Below are positions 41,645 to 54,955 of a stretch of DNA of 64,000 nucleotides, piece after piece (position 1 is the stretch's first letter; each line of letters begins with the position of its first letter). Both the position numbers and the translations under genes were made by a program. Origin of the DNA: Muricea muricata (lineage: Eukaryota > Cnidaria > Anthozoa > Malacalcyonacea > Plexauridae); the NCBI GenBank assembly GCA_963855995.1, contig OY979718.1, positions 40,001-104,000 on the forward strand, read 5' to 3'. The notes under the pieces were generated by a model. It had not been told where the DNA came from and did no database searches. It was given only the letters and a program-made list of their open reading frames with translations.

Positions 41645-44600
41645 TATTTTATACTTTTGAGTCAAAGTTGTTTTTTTTTGAGTTTTTTTCTTTATAATTA
41701 GGGTCAGGGTTAGTGTTAGGGTTATTTTTGGGGTTGATTGACAATAATATTAATGCAAAAAAATTTTTTTAAGCACCTCTAGACTCTTAAATTCAGGTAT
41801 TGCAAAAACCGGGACGCCATGGTACGTCACGTTTCCGCGGTGTTAATGCACCACAATCTTTGCAAGCAGCAGAGGCTAACGTACATATATCAAACGGTGA
41901 TTCTATACTATCGATGGTCGAATTCGAATCTGGAATTCCAGGGTTTTAGCACTTATGGTCTGGGGGCCGCTTCTACCCTCCCCTAACAGTTCGAATTCGG
42001 GCCAGGGATGGTGGACACTAGGCGAAGGCAGTCAATTGGATGTTAATGTTGGCGACGACAACGTCCAATCCTGTCAGGGCGCCAAATGTCCAAAGCCATC
42101 TTTTATAACAATACTTGGTCCATTTCACCATGGTTATGCTCTCTTTTTTAAGCGACAATGTTAAATACCGTTTTCAAACACGGTTTGTTGATTGTTGTGC
42201 TGTGTCGTAGTGGTCGAGGTGAATGTCTTCCATGCCGCAGTTTGGGGTTCGAATCCCGGCGACGTCTATTTTATACTTTTGAGTCAAAGTTTTTTTTTTT
42301 GAGTTTTTTTCTTTATAATTAAGGTCAGGGTTAGTGTTAGGGTTATTTTTGGGGTTGATTGACAATAATATTAATGCAAAAAAATTTTTTTAAGCACCTC
42401 TAGACTCTTAAATTCAGGTATTGCAAAAAGCGTGACGCGATGGTACGTCACGTTTCCGCGGTGTTAATGCACCACAATCTTTGCAAGCAGCAGAGGCTAA
42501 CGTACATATATACAAACGGTGATTCTATACTATCGATGGTCGAATTCGAATCTTGGATTCCAGGGTTTTAGCACTTATGGTCTTGGGGCCGCTTCTACCC
42601 TCCCCTAACAGTTCGAATTCGGGCCAGGGATGGTGGACATTAGGCGAAGGCAGTCAATTGGATGTTAATGTTGGCGACGACAACGTCCAATCCTGTCAGG
42701 GCGCCAAATGTCCAAAGCCATCTTTTATAACAATACTTGGTCCATTTCACCATGGTTATGCTCTCTTTTTAAGCGACAATGTTAAATACCGTTTTCAAAC
42801 ACGGTTTAGTTATTGTTGTGCTGTGTCGTAGTGGTCAAGGTAAATGTCTTCCATGCCGCAGTCTGGGGTTCGAATCCCGGCGACGTCTATTTTATACTTC
42901 TTAGTCAAAGTTTTTTTTTTTGAGTTTTTTTCTTTATAATTAAGGTCAGGGTTAGTGTTAGGGTTATTTTTGGGATTGATTGACAATAATATTACTGCAA
43001 AAAAATTTTTTTAAGCACCTCTAGACTCTTAAATTCAGGTATTGCAAAAAGCGTGACGCGATGGTACGTCACGTTTCCGCGGTGTTAATGCACCACAATC
43101 TTTGCAAGCAGCAGAGGCTAACGTACATATATACAAACGGTGATTCTATACTATCGATGGTCGAATTCGAATCTGGAATTCCAGGGTCTTAGCACTTATG
43201 GTCTGGGGGCCGCTTCTACCCTCCCCTAACAGTTCGAATTCGGGCCAGGGATGGTGGATATTAGGCGAAGGCAGTCAATTGGATGTTAATGTTGGCGACA
43301 ACAACGTCCAATTCTGTCAGGGCGCCAAATGTCCAAAGCCATCTTTTATAACAATACTTGGTCCATTTCACCATGGTTATGCTCTCTTTTTCAAGCGACA
43401 ATGTTAAATACCGTTTTCAAAGCCATCTTTTATAGCAATACTTGGTCAATTTCACCATGGTTATGCTCTCTTTTTAAGCGACAATGTTAAATACCGTTTT
43501 CAAACACGGTTTGGTGATTGTTGTGCTGTGTCGTAGTGGTCAAGGTAAATGTCTTCCATGCCGCAGTTTGGGGTTCGAATCCCGGCGACGTCTATTTTAT
43601 ACTTTTGAGTCAAAGTTTTTTTTTTTGAGTTTTTTTCTTTATAATTAAGGTCAGGGTTAGTGTTAGGGTTATTTTTGGGGTTGATTGACAATAATATTAA
43701 TGCAAAAAAATTTTTTTAAGCACCTCTAGACTCTTAAATTCAGGTATTGCAAAAAGCGTGACGCGATGGTACGTCACGTTTCCGCGGTGTTAATGCACCA
43801 CAATCTTTGCAAGCAGCAGAGGCTAACGTACATATATACAAACGGTGATTCTATACTATCGATGGTCGAATTCGAATCTTGGATTCCAGGGTTTTAGCAC
43901 TTATGGTCTTGGGGCCGCTTCTACCCTCCCCTAACAGTTCGAATTCGGGCCAGGGATGGTGGACATTAGGCGAAGGCAGTCAATTGGATGTTAATGTTGG
44001 CGACGACAACGTCCAATCCTGTCAGGGCGCCAAATGTCCAAAGCCATCTTTTATAACAATACTTGGTCCATTTCACCATGGTTATGCTCTCTTTTTTAAG
44101 CGACAATGTTAAATACCGTTTTCAAACACGGTTTGTTGATTGTTGTGCTGTGTCGTAGTGGTCAAGGTGAATGTCTTCCATGCCGCAGTTTGGGGTTCGA
44201 ATCCCGGCGACGTCTATTTTATACTTTTGAGTCAAAGTTTTTTTTTGAGTTTTTTTCGTTATAATTAAGGTCAGGGTTAGTGTTAGGGTTATTTTTGGGG
44301 TTAATTGACAATAATATTAATGCAAAAAAAAATTTTTTAAGCACCTCTAGACTCTTAAATTCAGGTATTGCAAAAAGCGTGACGCGATGGTACGTCACGT
44401 TTCCGCGGTGTTAATGCACCACAATCTTTGCAAGCAGCAGAGGCTAACGTACATATATACAAACGGTGATTCTATACTATCGATGGTCGAATTCGAATCT
44501 GGAATTCCAGGGTTTTAGCACTCATGGTCTGGGGGCGCTTTTACCCTCCCCTAACAGTTCGAATTCGGGCCAGGGATGGTGGATATTAGGCGAAGGCAGT

Positions 44601-47600
44601 CAATTGGATGTTAATGTTGGCGACAACAACGTCCAATTCCGCCAGGGCGCCAAATGTCCAAAGCCATCTTTTATAACAATACTTGGTCCATTTCACCATG
44701 GTTATGCTCTCTTTTTTAAGCGACAATGTTAAATACCGTTTTCAAACACGGTTTGTTGATTGTTGTGCTGTGTCGTAGTGGTCGAGGTGAATGTCTTCCA
44801 TGCCGCAGTTTGGGGTTCGAATCCCGGCGACGTCTATTTTATACTTTTGAGTCAAAGTTGTTTTTTTTTGAGTTTTTTTCTTTATAATTAAGGTCAGGGT
44901 TAGTGTTAGGGTTATTTTTGGGGTTGATTGACAATAATATTAATGCAAAAAAAATTTTTTTAAGCACCTCTAGACTCTTAAATTCAGGTATTGCAAAAAG
45001 CGTGACGCGATGGTACGTCACGTTTCCGCGGTGTTAATGCACCACAATCTTTGCAAGCAGCCGAGGATAACGTACATATATACAAACGGTGATTCTATAC
45101 TATCGATGGTCGAATTCGAATCTGGAATTCCAGGGTTTTAGCACTTATGGTCTGGGGGCCGCTTCTACCCTCCCCTAACAGTTCGAATTCGGGCCAGGGA
45201 TGGTGGACACTAGGCGAAGGCAGTCAATTGGATGTTAATGTTGGCGACAACAACGTCCCATTCTGTCAGGGCGCCAAATGTCCAAAGCCATCTTTTATAA
45301 CAATACTTGGTCCATTTCACCATGGTTATGCTCTCTTTTTTAAGCGACAATGTTAAATACCGTTTTCGAAGCCATCTTTTATAGCAATACTTGGTCAATT
45401 TCACTATGGTTATGCTCTCTTTTTAAGCGACAATGTTAAATACCGTTTTCAAACACGGTTTAGTTATTGTTGTGCTGTGTCGTAGTGGTCAAGGTAAATG
45501 TCTTCCATGCCGCAGTCTGGGGTTCGAATCCCGGCGACGTCTATTTTATACTTCTTAGTCAAAGTTTTTTTTTTGAGTTTTTTTCTTTATAATTAAGGTC
45601 AGGGTTAGTGTTAGGGTTATTTTTGGGATTGATTGACAATAATATTACTGCAAAAAAATTTTTTTAAGCACCTCTAGACTCTTAAATTCAGGTATTGCAA
45701 AAAGCGTGACGCGATGGTACGTCACGTTTCCGCGGTGTTAATGCACCACAATCTTTGCAAGCAGCAGAGGCTAACGTACATATATACAAACGGTGATTCT
45801 ATACTATCGATGGTCGAATTCGAATCTGGAATTCCAGGGTCTTAGCACTTATGGTCTGGGGGCCGCTTCTACCCTCCCCTAACAGTTCGAATTCGGGCCA
45901 GGGATGGTGGATATTAGGCGAAGGCAGTCAATTGGATGTTAATGTTGGCGACAACAACGTCCAATTCTGTCAGGGCGCCAAATGTCCAAAGCCATCTTTT
46001 ATAACAATACTTGGTCCATTTCACCATGGTTATGCTCTCTTTTTCAAGCGACAATGTTAAATACCGTTTTCAAAGCCATCTTTTATAGCAATACTTGGTC
46101 AATTTCACCATGGTTATGCTCTCTTTTTAAGCGACAATGTTAAATACCGTTTTCAAACACGGTTTGGTGATTGTTGTGCTGTGTCGTAGTGGTCAAGGTA
46201 AATGTCTTCCATGCCGCAGTTTGGGGTTCGAATCCCGGCGACGTCTATTTTATACTTTTGAGTCAAAGTTTTTTTTTTTGAGTTTTTTTCTTTATAATTA
46301 AGGTCAGGGTTAGTGTTAGGGTTATTTTTGGGGTTGATTGACAATAATATTAATGCAAAAAAATTTTTTTAAGCACCTCTAGACTCTTAAATTCAGGTAT
46401 TGCAAAAAGCGTGACGCGATGGTACGTCACGTTTCCGCGGTGTTAATGCACCACAATCTTTGCAAGCAGCAGAGGCTAACGTACATATATACAAACGGTG
46501 ATTCTATACTATCGATGGTCGAATTCGAATCTTGGATTCCAGGGTTTTAGCACTTATGGTCTTGGGGCCGCTTCTACCCTCCCCTAACAGTTCGAATTCG
46601 GGCCAGGGATGGTGGACATTAGGCGAAGGCAGTCAATTGGATGTTAATGTTGGCGACGACAACGTCCAATCCTGTCAGGGCGCCAAATGTCCAAAGCCAT
46701 CTTTTATAACAATACTTGGTCCATTTCACCATGGTTATGCTCTCTTTTTTAAGCGACAATGTTAAATACCGTTTTCAAACACGGTTTGTTGATTGTTGTG
46801 CTGTGTCGTAGTGGTCCAGGTGAATGTCTTCCATGCCGCAGTTTGGGGTTCGAATCCCGGCGACGTCTATTTTATACTTTTGAGTCAAAGTTTTTTTTTG
46901 AGTTTTTTTCGTTATAATTAAGGTCAGGGTTAGTGTTAGGGTTATTTTTGGGGTTAATTGACAATAATATTAATGCAAAAAAAAATTTTTTAAGCACCTC
47001 TAGACTCTTAAATTCAGGTATTGCAAAAAGCGTGACGCGATGGTACGTCACGTTTCCGCGGTGTTAATGCACCACAATCTTTGCAAGCAGCAGAGGCTAA
47101 CGTACATATATACAAACGGTGATTCTATACTATCGATGGTCGAATTCGAATCTGGAATTCCAGGGTTTTAGCACTCATGGTCTGGGGGCGCTTTTACCCT
47201 CCCCTAACAGTTCGAATTCGGGCCAGGGATGGTGGATATTAGGCGAAGGCAGTCAATTGGATGTTAATGTTGGCGACAACAACGTCCAATTCCGCCAGGG
47301 CGCCAAATGTCCAAAGCCATCTTTTATAACAATACTTGGTCCATTTCACCATGGTTATGCTCTCTTTTTTAAGCGACAATGTTAAATACCGTTTTCAAAC
47401 ACGGTTTGTTGATTGTTGTGCTGTGTCGTAGTGGTCGAGGTGAATGTCTTCCATGCCGCAGTTTGGGGTTCGAATCCCGGCGACGTCTATTTTATACTTT
47501 TGAGTCAAAGTTGTTTTTTTTTGAGTTTTTTTCTTTATAATTAAGGTCAGGGTTAGTGTTAGGGTTATTTTTGGGGTTGATTGACAATAATATTAATGCA

Positions 47601-48973
47601 AAAAAAATTTTTTTAAGCACCTCTAGACTCTTAAATTCAGGTATTGCAAAAAGCGTGACGCGATGGTACGTCACGTTTCCGCGGTGTTAATGCACCACAA
47701 TCTTTGCAAGCAGCCGAGGATAACGTACATATATACAAACGGTGATTCTATACTATCGATGGTCGAATTCGAATCTGGAATTCCAAGGTTTTAGCACTCA
47801 TGGTCTGGGGGCCGCTCCTACCCTCCCCTAACAGTCCGAATTCGGGCCAGGGATGGTGGATATTAGGCGAAGGCAGTCAATTGGATGTTAATGTTGGCGA
47901 CAACAACGTCCAATTCTGTCAGGGCGCCAAATGTCCAAAGCCATCTTTTATAACAATACTTGGTCCATTTCACCATTTTTATGCTCTCTTTTTTAAGTGA
48001 CAATGTTAAATACCGTTTTCAAAGCCATCTTTTATAGCAATACTTGGTCAATTTCACCATGGTTATGCTCTCTTTTTTTAAGCGACAATGTTAAATACCG
48101 TTTTCAAACACGGTTTGGTGATTGTTGTGCTGTGTCGTAGTGGTCAAGGTAAATGTCTTCCATGCCGCAGTTTGGGGTTCGAATCCCGGCGACGTCTATT
48201 TTATACTTTTGAGTCAAAGTTTTTTTTTTTGAGTTTTTTTCTTTATAATTAAGGTCAGGGTTAGTGTTAGGGTTATTTTTGGGGTTGATTGACAATAATA
48301 TTAATGCAAAAAAATTTTTTTAAGCACCTCTAGACTCTTAAATTCAGGTATTGCAAAAAGCGTGACGCGATGGTACGTCACGTTTCCGCGGTGTTAATGC
48401 ACCACAATCTTTGCAAGCAGCAGAGGCTAACGTACATATATACAAACGGTGATTCTATACTATCGATGGTCGAATTCGAATCTGGAATACCAGGGTTTTA
48501 GCACTTATGGTGTGGGGGCCGCTTCTACCCTCCCCTAACAGTTCGAATTCGGGCCAGGGATGGTGGACACTAGGCGAAGGCATTCAATTGGATGTTAATG
48601 TTGGCGACGACAACGTCAAACCCTGTCAGGGCGCCAAATGTCCAAAGCCACCTTTTATAACAATACTTGGTCCATTTCACCATGGTTTTGCTCTCTTTTT
48701 TAAGCGACAATGTTAAATACCGTTTTCAAACACGGTTTGTTGATTGTTGTGCTGTGTCGTAGTGGTCCAGGTGAATGTCTTCCATGCCGCAGTTTGGGGT
48801 TCGAATCCCGGCGACGTCTATTTTATACTTTTGAGTCAAAGTTTTTTTTTAAGTTTTTTTCTTTATAATTAAGGTCAGGGTTAGTGTTAGGGTTATTTTT
48901 GGGGTTTATTGACAATAATATTAATGCAAAAAAAATTTTTTTAAGCACCTCTAGACTCTTAAATTCAGGTATT

Positions 48974-49121
48974 GGTGGATATTAGGCGAAGGCAGTCAAT
49001 TGGATGTTAATGTTGGCGACAACAACGTCCAATTCTGTCAGGGCGCCAAATGTCCAAAGCCATCTTTTATAACAATACTTGGTCCATTTCACCATTTTTA
49101 TGCTCTCTTTTTTAAGCGACA
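48974..49121 (+). repeat. Deletion-variant satellite unit (first of three)
   Basis: At CAGGTATTGGTGGATATTAG the unit jumps from the GGTATTGCAAAAAGCG position to the GGTGGATATTAGG position, removing about 240 bp. The breakpoint is identical at about 52168 and 55067, so all three derive from one deletion followed by higher-order amplification. TTGGTGG supplies a short microhomology. Confidence 0.85.
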
Positions 49122-50224
49122 ATGTTAAATACCGTTTTCAAAGCCATCTTTTATAGCAATACTTGGTCAATTTCACCATGGTTATGCTCTCTTTTTTTAA
49201 GCGACAATGTTAAATACCGTTTTCAAACATTGGTGATTGTTGTGCTGTGTCGTAGTGGTCAAGGTAAATGTCTTCCATGCCGCAGTTTGGGGTTCGAATC
49301 CCGGCGACGTCTATTTTATACTTTTGAGTCAAAGTTTTTTTTTTTGAGTTTTTTTCTTTATAATTAAGGTCAGGGTTAGTGTTAGGGTTATTTTTGGGGT
49401 TGATTGACAATAATATTAATGCAAAAAAATTTTTTTAAGCACCTCTAGACTCTTAAATTCAGGTATTGCAAAAAGCGTGACGCGATGGTACGTCACGTTT
49501 CCGCGGTGTTAATGCACCACAATCTTTGCAAGCAGCAGAGGCTAACGTACATATATACAAACGGTGATTCTATACTATCGATGGTCGAATTCGAATCTGG
49601 AATACCAGGGTTTTAGCACTTATGGTGTGGGGGCCGCTTCTACCCTCCCCTAACAGTTCGAATTCGGGCCAGGGATGGTGGACACTAGGCGAAGGCATTC
49701 AATTGGATGTTAATGTTGGCGACGACAACGTCAAACCCTGTCAGGGCGCCAAATGTCCAAAGCCACCTTTTATAACAATACTTGGTCCATTTCACCATGG
49801 TTATGCTCTCTTTTTTAAGCGACAATGTTAAATACCGTTTTCAAACACGGTTTGTTGATTGTTGTGCTGTGTCGTAGTGGTCCAGGTGAATGTCTTCCAT
49901 GCCGCAGTTTGGGGTTCGAATCCCGGCGACGTCTATTTTATACTTTTGAGTCAAAGTTTTTTTTTAAGTTTTTTTCTTTATAATTAAGGTCAGGGTTAGT
50001 GTTAGGGTTATTTTTGGGGTTTATTGACAATAATATTAATGCAAAAAAAATTTTTTTAAGCACCTCTAGACTCTTAAATTCAGGTATTGCAAAAAGCGTG
50101 ACGCGATGGTACGTCACGTTTCCGCGGTGTTAATGCACCACAATCTTTGCAAGCAGCAGAGGCTAACGTACATATATACAAACGGTGATTCCATACTATC
50201 GATGGTCGAATTCGAATCTGGAAT

Positions 50225-50390
50225 TCCAGGGGTGGTGGATATTAGGCGAAGGCTGTCAATTGGACGTTAATGTTGGCGACGACAACGTCCAATCCTGTCA
50301 GGGCGCCAAATGTCCAAAGCCATCTTTTATAACAATACTTGGTCCATTTCACCATGGTAATGCTCTCTTTTTTATGCCGCAGTTTGGGGT
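50225..50390 (+). repeat. Double-deletion satellite unit
   Basis: ATTCCAGGGGTGGTGG shows loss of about 80 bp between the dyad and GGTGGATATTAGG (also at 56328). CTCTCTTTTTTATGCCGCAG shows a second loss that removes the A-box half of the tRNA-like module in this unit only. The paralogue at 56283-56486 retains the second segment. Confidence 0.8.
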
Positions 50391-51464
50391 TCGAATCCCG
50401 GCGACGTCTATTTTATACTTTTGAGTCAAAGTTTTTTTTTGAGTTTTTTTCGTTATAATTAAGGTCAGGGTTAGTGTTAGAGTTATTTTTGGGGTTAATT
50501 GACAATAATATTAATGCAAAAAAAAATTTTTTAAGCACCTCTAGACTCTTAAATTCAGGTATTGCAAAAAGCGTGACGCGATGGTACGTCACGTTTCCGC
50601 GGTGTTAATGCACCACAATCTTTGCAAGCAGCAGAGGCTAACGTACATATATACAAACGGTGATTCTATACTATCGATGGTCGAATTCGAATCTGGAATT
50701 CCAGGGTTTTAGCACTCATGGTCTGGGGGCGCTTTTACCCTCCCCTAACAGTTCGAATTCGGGCCAGGGATGGTGGATATTAGGCGAAGGCAGTCAATTG
50801 GATTTTAATGTTGGCGACAACAACGTCCAATTCCGCCAGGGCGCCAAATGTCCAAAGCCATCTTTTATAACAATACTTGGTCCATTTCACCATGGTTATG
50901 CTCTCTTTTTTAAGCGACAATGTTAAATACCGTTTTCAAACACGGTTTGTTGATTGTTGTGCTGTGTCGTAGTGGTCGAGGTGAATGTCTTCCATGCCGC
51001 AGTTTGGGGTTCGAATCCCGGCGACGTCTATTTTATACTTTTGAGTCAAAGTTGTTTTTTTTTGAGTTTTTTTCTTTATAATTAAGGTCAGGGTTAGTGT
51101 TAGGGTTATTTTTGGGGTTGATTGACAATAATATTAATGCAAAAAAAATTTTTTTAAGCACCTCTAGACTCTTAAATTCAGGTATTGCAAAAAGCGTGAC
51201 GCGATGGTACGTCACGTTTCCGCGGTGTTAATGCACCACAATCTTTGCAAGCAGCAGAGGATAACGTACATATATACAAACGGTGATTCTATACTATCGA
51301 TGGTCGAATTCGAATCTGGAATTCCAGGGTTTTAGCACTCATGGTCTGGGGGCCGCTCCTACCCTCCCCTAACAGTCCGAATTCGGGCCAGGGATGGTGG
51401 ATATTAAACGAAGGCAGTCAATTGGATGTTAATGTTGGCGACAACAACGTCCAATTTTATAATT

Positions 51465-51522
51465 AAGGCCTAACCCTAACCCTAACCCTAACCCTAACCC
51501 TAACCCTAACCCTAAACCCTAA
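51465..51522 (-). repeat. (CCCTAA)n tract, left of the TIR element
   Basis: About nine CCCTAA units follow TTTTATAATTAAGGC, in the opposite orientation to the TTAGGG-type tract of ordinary units. Confidence 0.9.
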
Positions 51523-51605
51523 GCAGAAATTTTTTTTGGGATCACTTTAGTTGGGAGCTTTGTAACCGCGCCTACTATAACGCAATAGGAAAACTCCGCC
51601 TAATG

Positions 51606-51714
51606 TTAACCCTGATCCTAACCCCAACCCTAACCGCCTTAAGGCCTAACCGTAATTTTATTTTTACCCTAACCCTAACCCTAACCCTAACCCTAACCCT
51701 AACCCTAACCTTAA
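51606..51714 (-). repeat. CCCTAA tract inside the 447-bp element
   Basis: Degenerate units (CCTGATCC, CCCCAACC, GGCCTAACCG) are followed by eight perfect CCCTAA units ending in CCTTAATCC. Confidence 0.9.
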
Positions 51715-51778
51715 TCCTATTCGGGAAAAAAATTGAAAAAAAAAAAAAACCAACAAACAAGACAAAACCAAAAACAGC

Positions 51779-51846
51779 GCGCACGGGATCGAACCCTAGC
51801 CCACAAGAGCACGGGCAGCGCCTTAGCCGATTGAGCTAACGAAGCT
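51779..51846 (-). ncRNA. tRNA-like sequence inside the 447-bp element
   Basis: On the minus strand GTTAGCTCAATCGGCTAAGG is a near-canonical A-box region and GGGTTCGATCCC (51785-51796 on the plus strand) a canonical B box. GCCCG and TGGGC can form a 5-bp anticodon stem, but the loop would have 8 nt and no variable loop remains before the T arm. It looks like a tRNA-derived promoter module with better preserved boxes than structure. Confidence 0.6.
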
Positions 51847-51969
51847 CTACGGATTTTAGCGTTCAAAAATTGTTTTTAAATTACCCCTACCGGCGAAGTT
51901 TTCCTATTGCGTAATAGTAGGCGCGGTTACAAAGCTCCCAACCAAAGTGATCCCAAAAAAAATATTAGC

Positions 51970-51970
51970 A

Positions 51971-52003
<33 letters not shown>

Positions 52004-52053
52004 CCCTAACCCTAACCCTAACCCTAACCCTAACCCTAACCCTAACCCTAACC
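51970..52053 (-). repeat. (CCCTAA)n tract, right of the TIR element
   Basis: About 14 CCCTAA units with one AAACCCTAA variant are followed by CCCCCTTTATAATTAAGGTC, where the satellite resumes. Confidence 0.9.
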
Positions 52054-54812
52054 CCCTTTATAATTAAGGTCAGGGTTAGTGTTAGGGTTATTTTTGGGGT
52101 TTATTGACAATAATATTAATGCAAAAAAAATTTTTTTAAGCACCTCTAGACTCTTAAATTCAGGTATTGGTGGATATTAGGCGAAGGCAGTCAATTGGAT
52201 GTTAATGTTGGCGACAACAACGTCCAATTCTGTCAGGGCGCCAAATGTCCAAAGCCATCTTTTATAACAATACTTGGTCCATTTCACCATTTTTATGCTC
52301 TCTTTTTTAAGCGACAATGTTAAATACCGTTTTCAAAGCCATCTTTTATAGCAATACTTGGTCAATTTCACCATGGTTATGCTCTCTTTTTTTAAGCGAC
52401 AATGTTAAATACCGTTTTCAAACACGGTTTGGTGATTGTTGTGCTGTGTCGTAGTGGTCAAGGTAAATGTCTTCCATGCCGCAGTTTGGGGTTCGAATCC
52501 CGGCGACGTCTATTTTATACTTTTGAGTCAAAGTTTTTTTTTTTGAGTTTTTTTCTTTATAATTAAGGTCAGCGTTAGTGTTAGGGTTATTTTTGGGGTT
52601 GATTGACAATAATATTAATGCAAAAAAAATTTTTTAAGCACCTCTAGACTTTAAAATTCAGGTATTGCAAAAAGCGTGACGCGATGGTACGTCACGTTTC
52701 CGCGGTGTTAATGCACCACAATCTTTGCAAGCAGCAGAGGCTAACGTACATATATACAAAGGGTGATTCTATACTATCGATGGTCGAATTCGAATCTGGA
52801 ATACCAGGGTTTTAGCACTTATGGTGTGGGGGCCGCTTCTACCCTCCCCTAACAGTTCGAATTCGGGCCAGGGATGGTGGACACTAGGCGAAGGCATTCA
52901 ATTGGATGTTAATGTTGGCGACGACAACGTCAAACCCTGTCAGGGCGCCAAATGTCCAAAGCCACCTTTTATAACAATACTTGGTCCATTTCACCATGGT
53001 TTTGCTCTCTTTTTTAAGCGACAATGTTAAATACCGTTTTCAAACACGGTTTGTTGATTGTTGTGCTGTGTCGTAGTGGTCCAGGTGAATGTCTTCCATG
53101 CCGCAGTTTGGGGTTCGAATCCCGGCGACGTCTATTTTATACTTTTAAGTCAAAGTTTTTTTTTAAGTTTTTTTCTTTATAATTAAGGTCAGGGTTAGTG
53201 TTAGGGTTATTTTTGGGGTTGATTGACAATAATATTAATGCAAAAAAATTTTTTTAAGCACCTCTAGACTCTTAAATTCAGGTATTGCAAAAAGCGTGAC
53301 GCGATGGTACGTCACGTTTCCGCGGTGTTAATGCACCACAATCTTTGCAAGCAGCAGAGGCTAACGTACATATATACAAACGGTGATTCTATACTATCGA
53401 TGGTCGAGTTCGAATCTTGGATTCCAGGGTTTTAGCACTTATGGTCTTGGGGCCGCTTCTACCCTCCCCTAACAGTTCGAATTCGGGCCAGGGATGGTGG
53501 ACATTAGGCGAAGGCAGTCAATTGGATGTTAATGTTGGCGACGACAACGTCCAATCCTGTCAGGGCGCCAAATGTCCAAAGCCATCTTTTATAACAATAC
53601 TTGGTCCATTTCACCATGGTTATGCTCTCTTTTTTAAGCGACAATGTTAAATACCGTTTTCAAACACGGTTTGTTGATTGTTGTGCTGTGTCGTAGTGGT
53701 CAAGGTGAACGTCTTCCATGCCGCAGTTTGGGGTTCGAATCCCGGCGACGTCTATTTTATACTTTTGAGTCAAAGTTTTTTTTTGAGTTTTTTTCGTTAT
53801 AATTAAGGTCAGGGTTAGTGTTAGGGTTATTTTTGGGGTTAATTGACAATAATATTAATGCAAAAAAAAATTTTTTAAGCACCTCTAGACTCTTAAATTC
53901 AGGTATTGCAAAAAGCGTGACGCGATGGTACGTCACGTTTCCGCGGTGTTAATGCACCACAATCTTTGCAAGCAGCAGAGGCTAACGTACATATATACAA
54001 ACGGTGATTCTATACTATCGATGTTCGAATTCGAATCTGGAATTCCAGGGTTTTAGCACTCATGGTCTGGGGGCGCTTTTACCCTCCCCTAACAGTTCGA
54101 ATTCGGGCCAGGGATGGTGGATATTAGGCGAAGGCAGTCAATTGGATGTTAATGTTGGCGACAACAACGTCCAATTCCGCCAGGGCGCCAAATGTCCAAA
54201 GCCATCTTTTATAACAATACTTGGTCCATTTCACCATGGTTATGCTCTCTTTTTTAAGCGACAATGTTAAATACCGTTTTCAAACACGGTTTGTTGATTG
54301 TTGTGCTGTGTCGTAGTGGTCGAGGTGAATGTCTTCCATGCCGCAGTTTGGGGTTCGGATCCCGGCGACGTCTATTTTATACTTTTGAGTCAAAGTTGTT
54401 TTTTTTTGAGTTTTTTTCTTTATAATTAAGGTCAGGGTTAGTGTTAGGGTTATTTTTGGGGTTGATTGACAATAATATTATTGCAAAAAAAATTTTTTTA
54501 AGCACCTCTAGACTCTTAAATTCAGGTATTGCAAAAAGCGTGACGCGATGGTACGTCACGTTTCCGCGGTGTTAATGCACCACAATCTTTGCAAGCAGCA
54601 GAGGATAACGTACATATATACAAACGGTGATTCTATACTATCGATGGTCGAATTCGAATCTGGAATTCCAGGGTTTTAGCACTCATGGTCTGGGGGCCGC
54701 TCCTACCCTCCCCTAACAGTCCGAATTCGGGCCAGGGATGGTGGATATTAGGCGAAGGCAGTCAATTGGATGTTAATGTTGGCGACAACAACGTCCAATT
54801 TTATAATTAAGG

Positions 54813-54849
54813 CCTAACCCTAACCCTAACCCTAACCCTAACCCTAACC

Positions 54850-54903
<54 letters not shown>

Positions 54904-54955
54904 CCCTAACCCTAACCCTAACCCTAACCCTAACCCTAACCCTAACCCTAACCCC
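54813..54955 (-). repeat. (CCCTAA)n tract, empty-site paralogue
   Basis: About 23 units have the same two flanking junctions (TTTTATAATTAAGGCCTAAC and ACCCCCTTTATAATTAAGG) and the same two AAACCCTAA variants as at 51.5-52.05 kb, but no TIR element. Confidence 0.92.

Larger units (their letters stand above)
51523..51969. mobile_element. 447-bp TIR element inserted in telomere-type repeats
   Basis: The left arm (51523-51600: GCAGAAATTTTTTTTGGGAT, TTGGGAGCTTTGTAACCGCG, CCTACTATAACGCAATAGG) is the inverse of the right arm (51893-51969) with only a few mismatches over about 75 bp. AAACCCTAA lies on both sides (51514-51522 and 51970-51978). The paralogous array at 54813-54955 has the uninterrupted sequence at this point, so the insertion is directly visible. 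The interior has its own CCCTAA tract (51610-51712) and a tRNA-like module. There is no transposase. Confidence 0.9.

Noticed and set aside
51779..51846. Functional nuclear tRNA gene
   Set aside because: The A and B boxes are good, but the anticodon loop would have 8 nt, the variable loop is missing and the T stem has a mismatch. I keep it as tRNA-like only.
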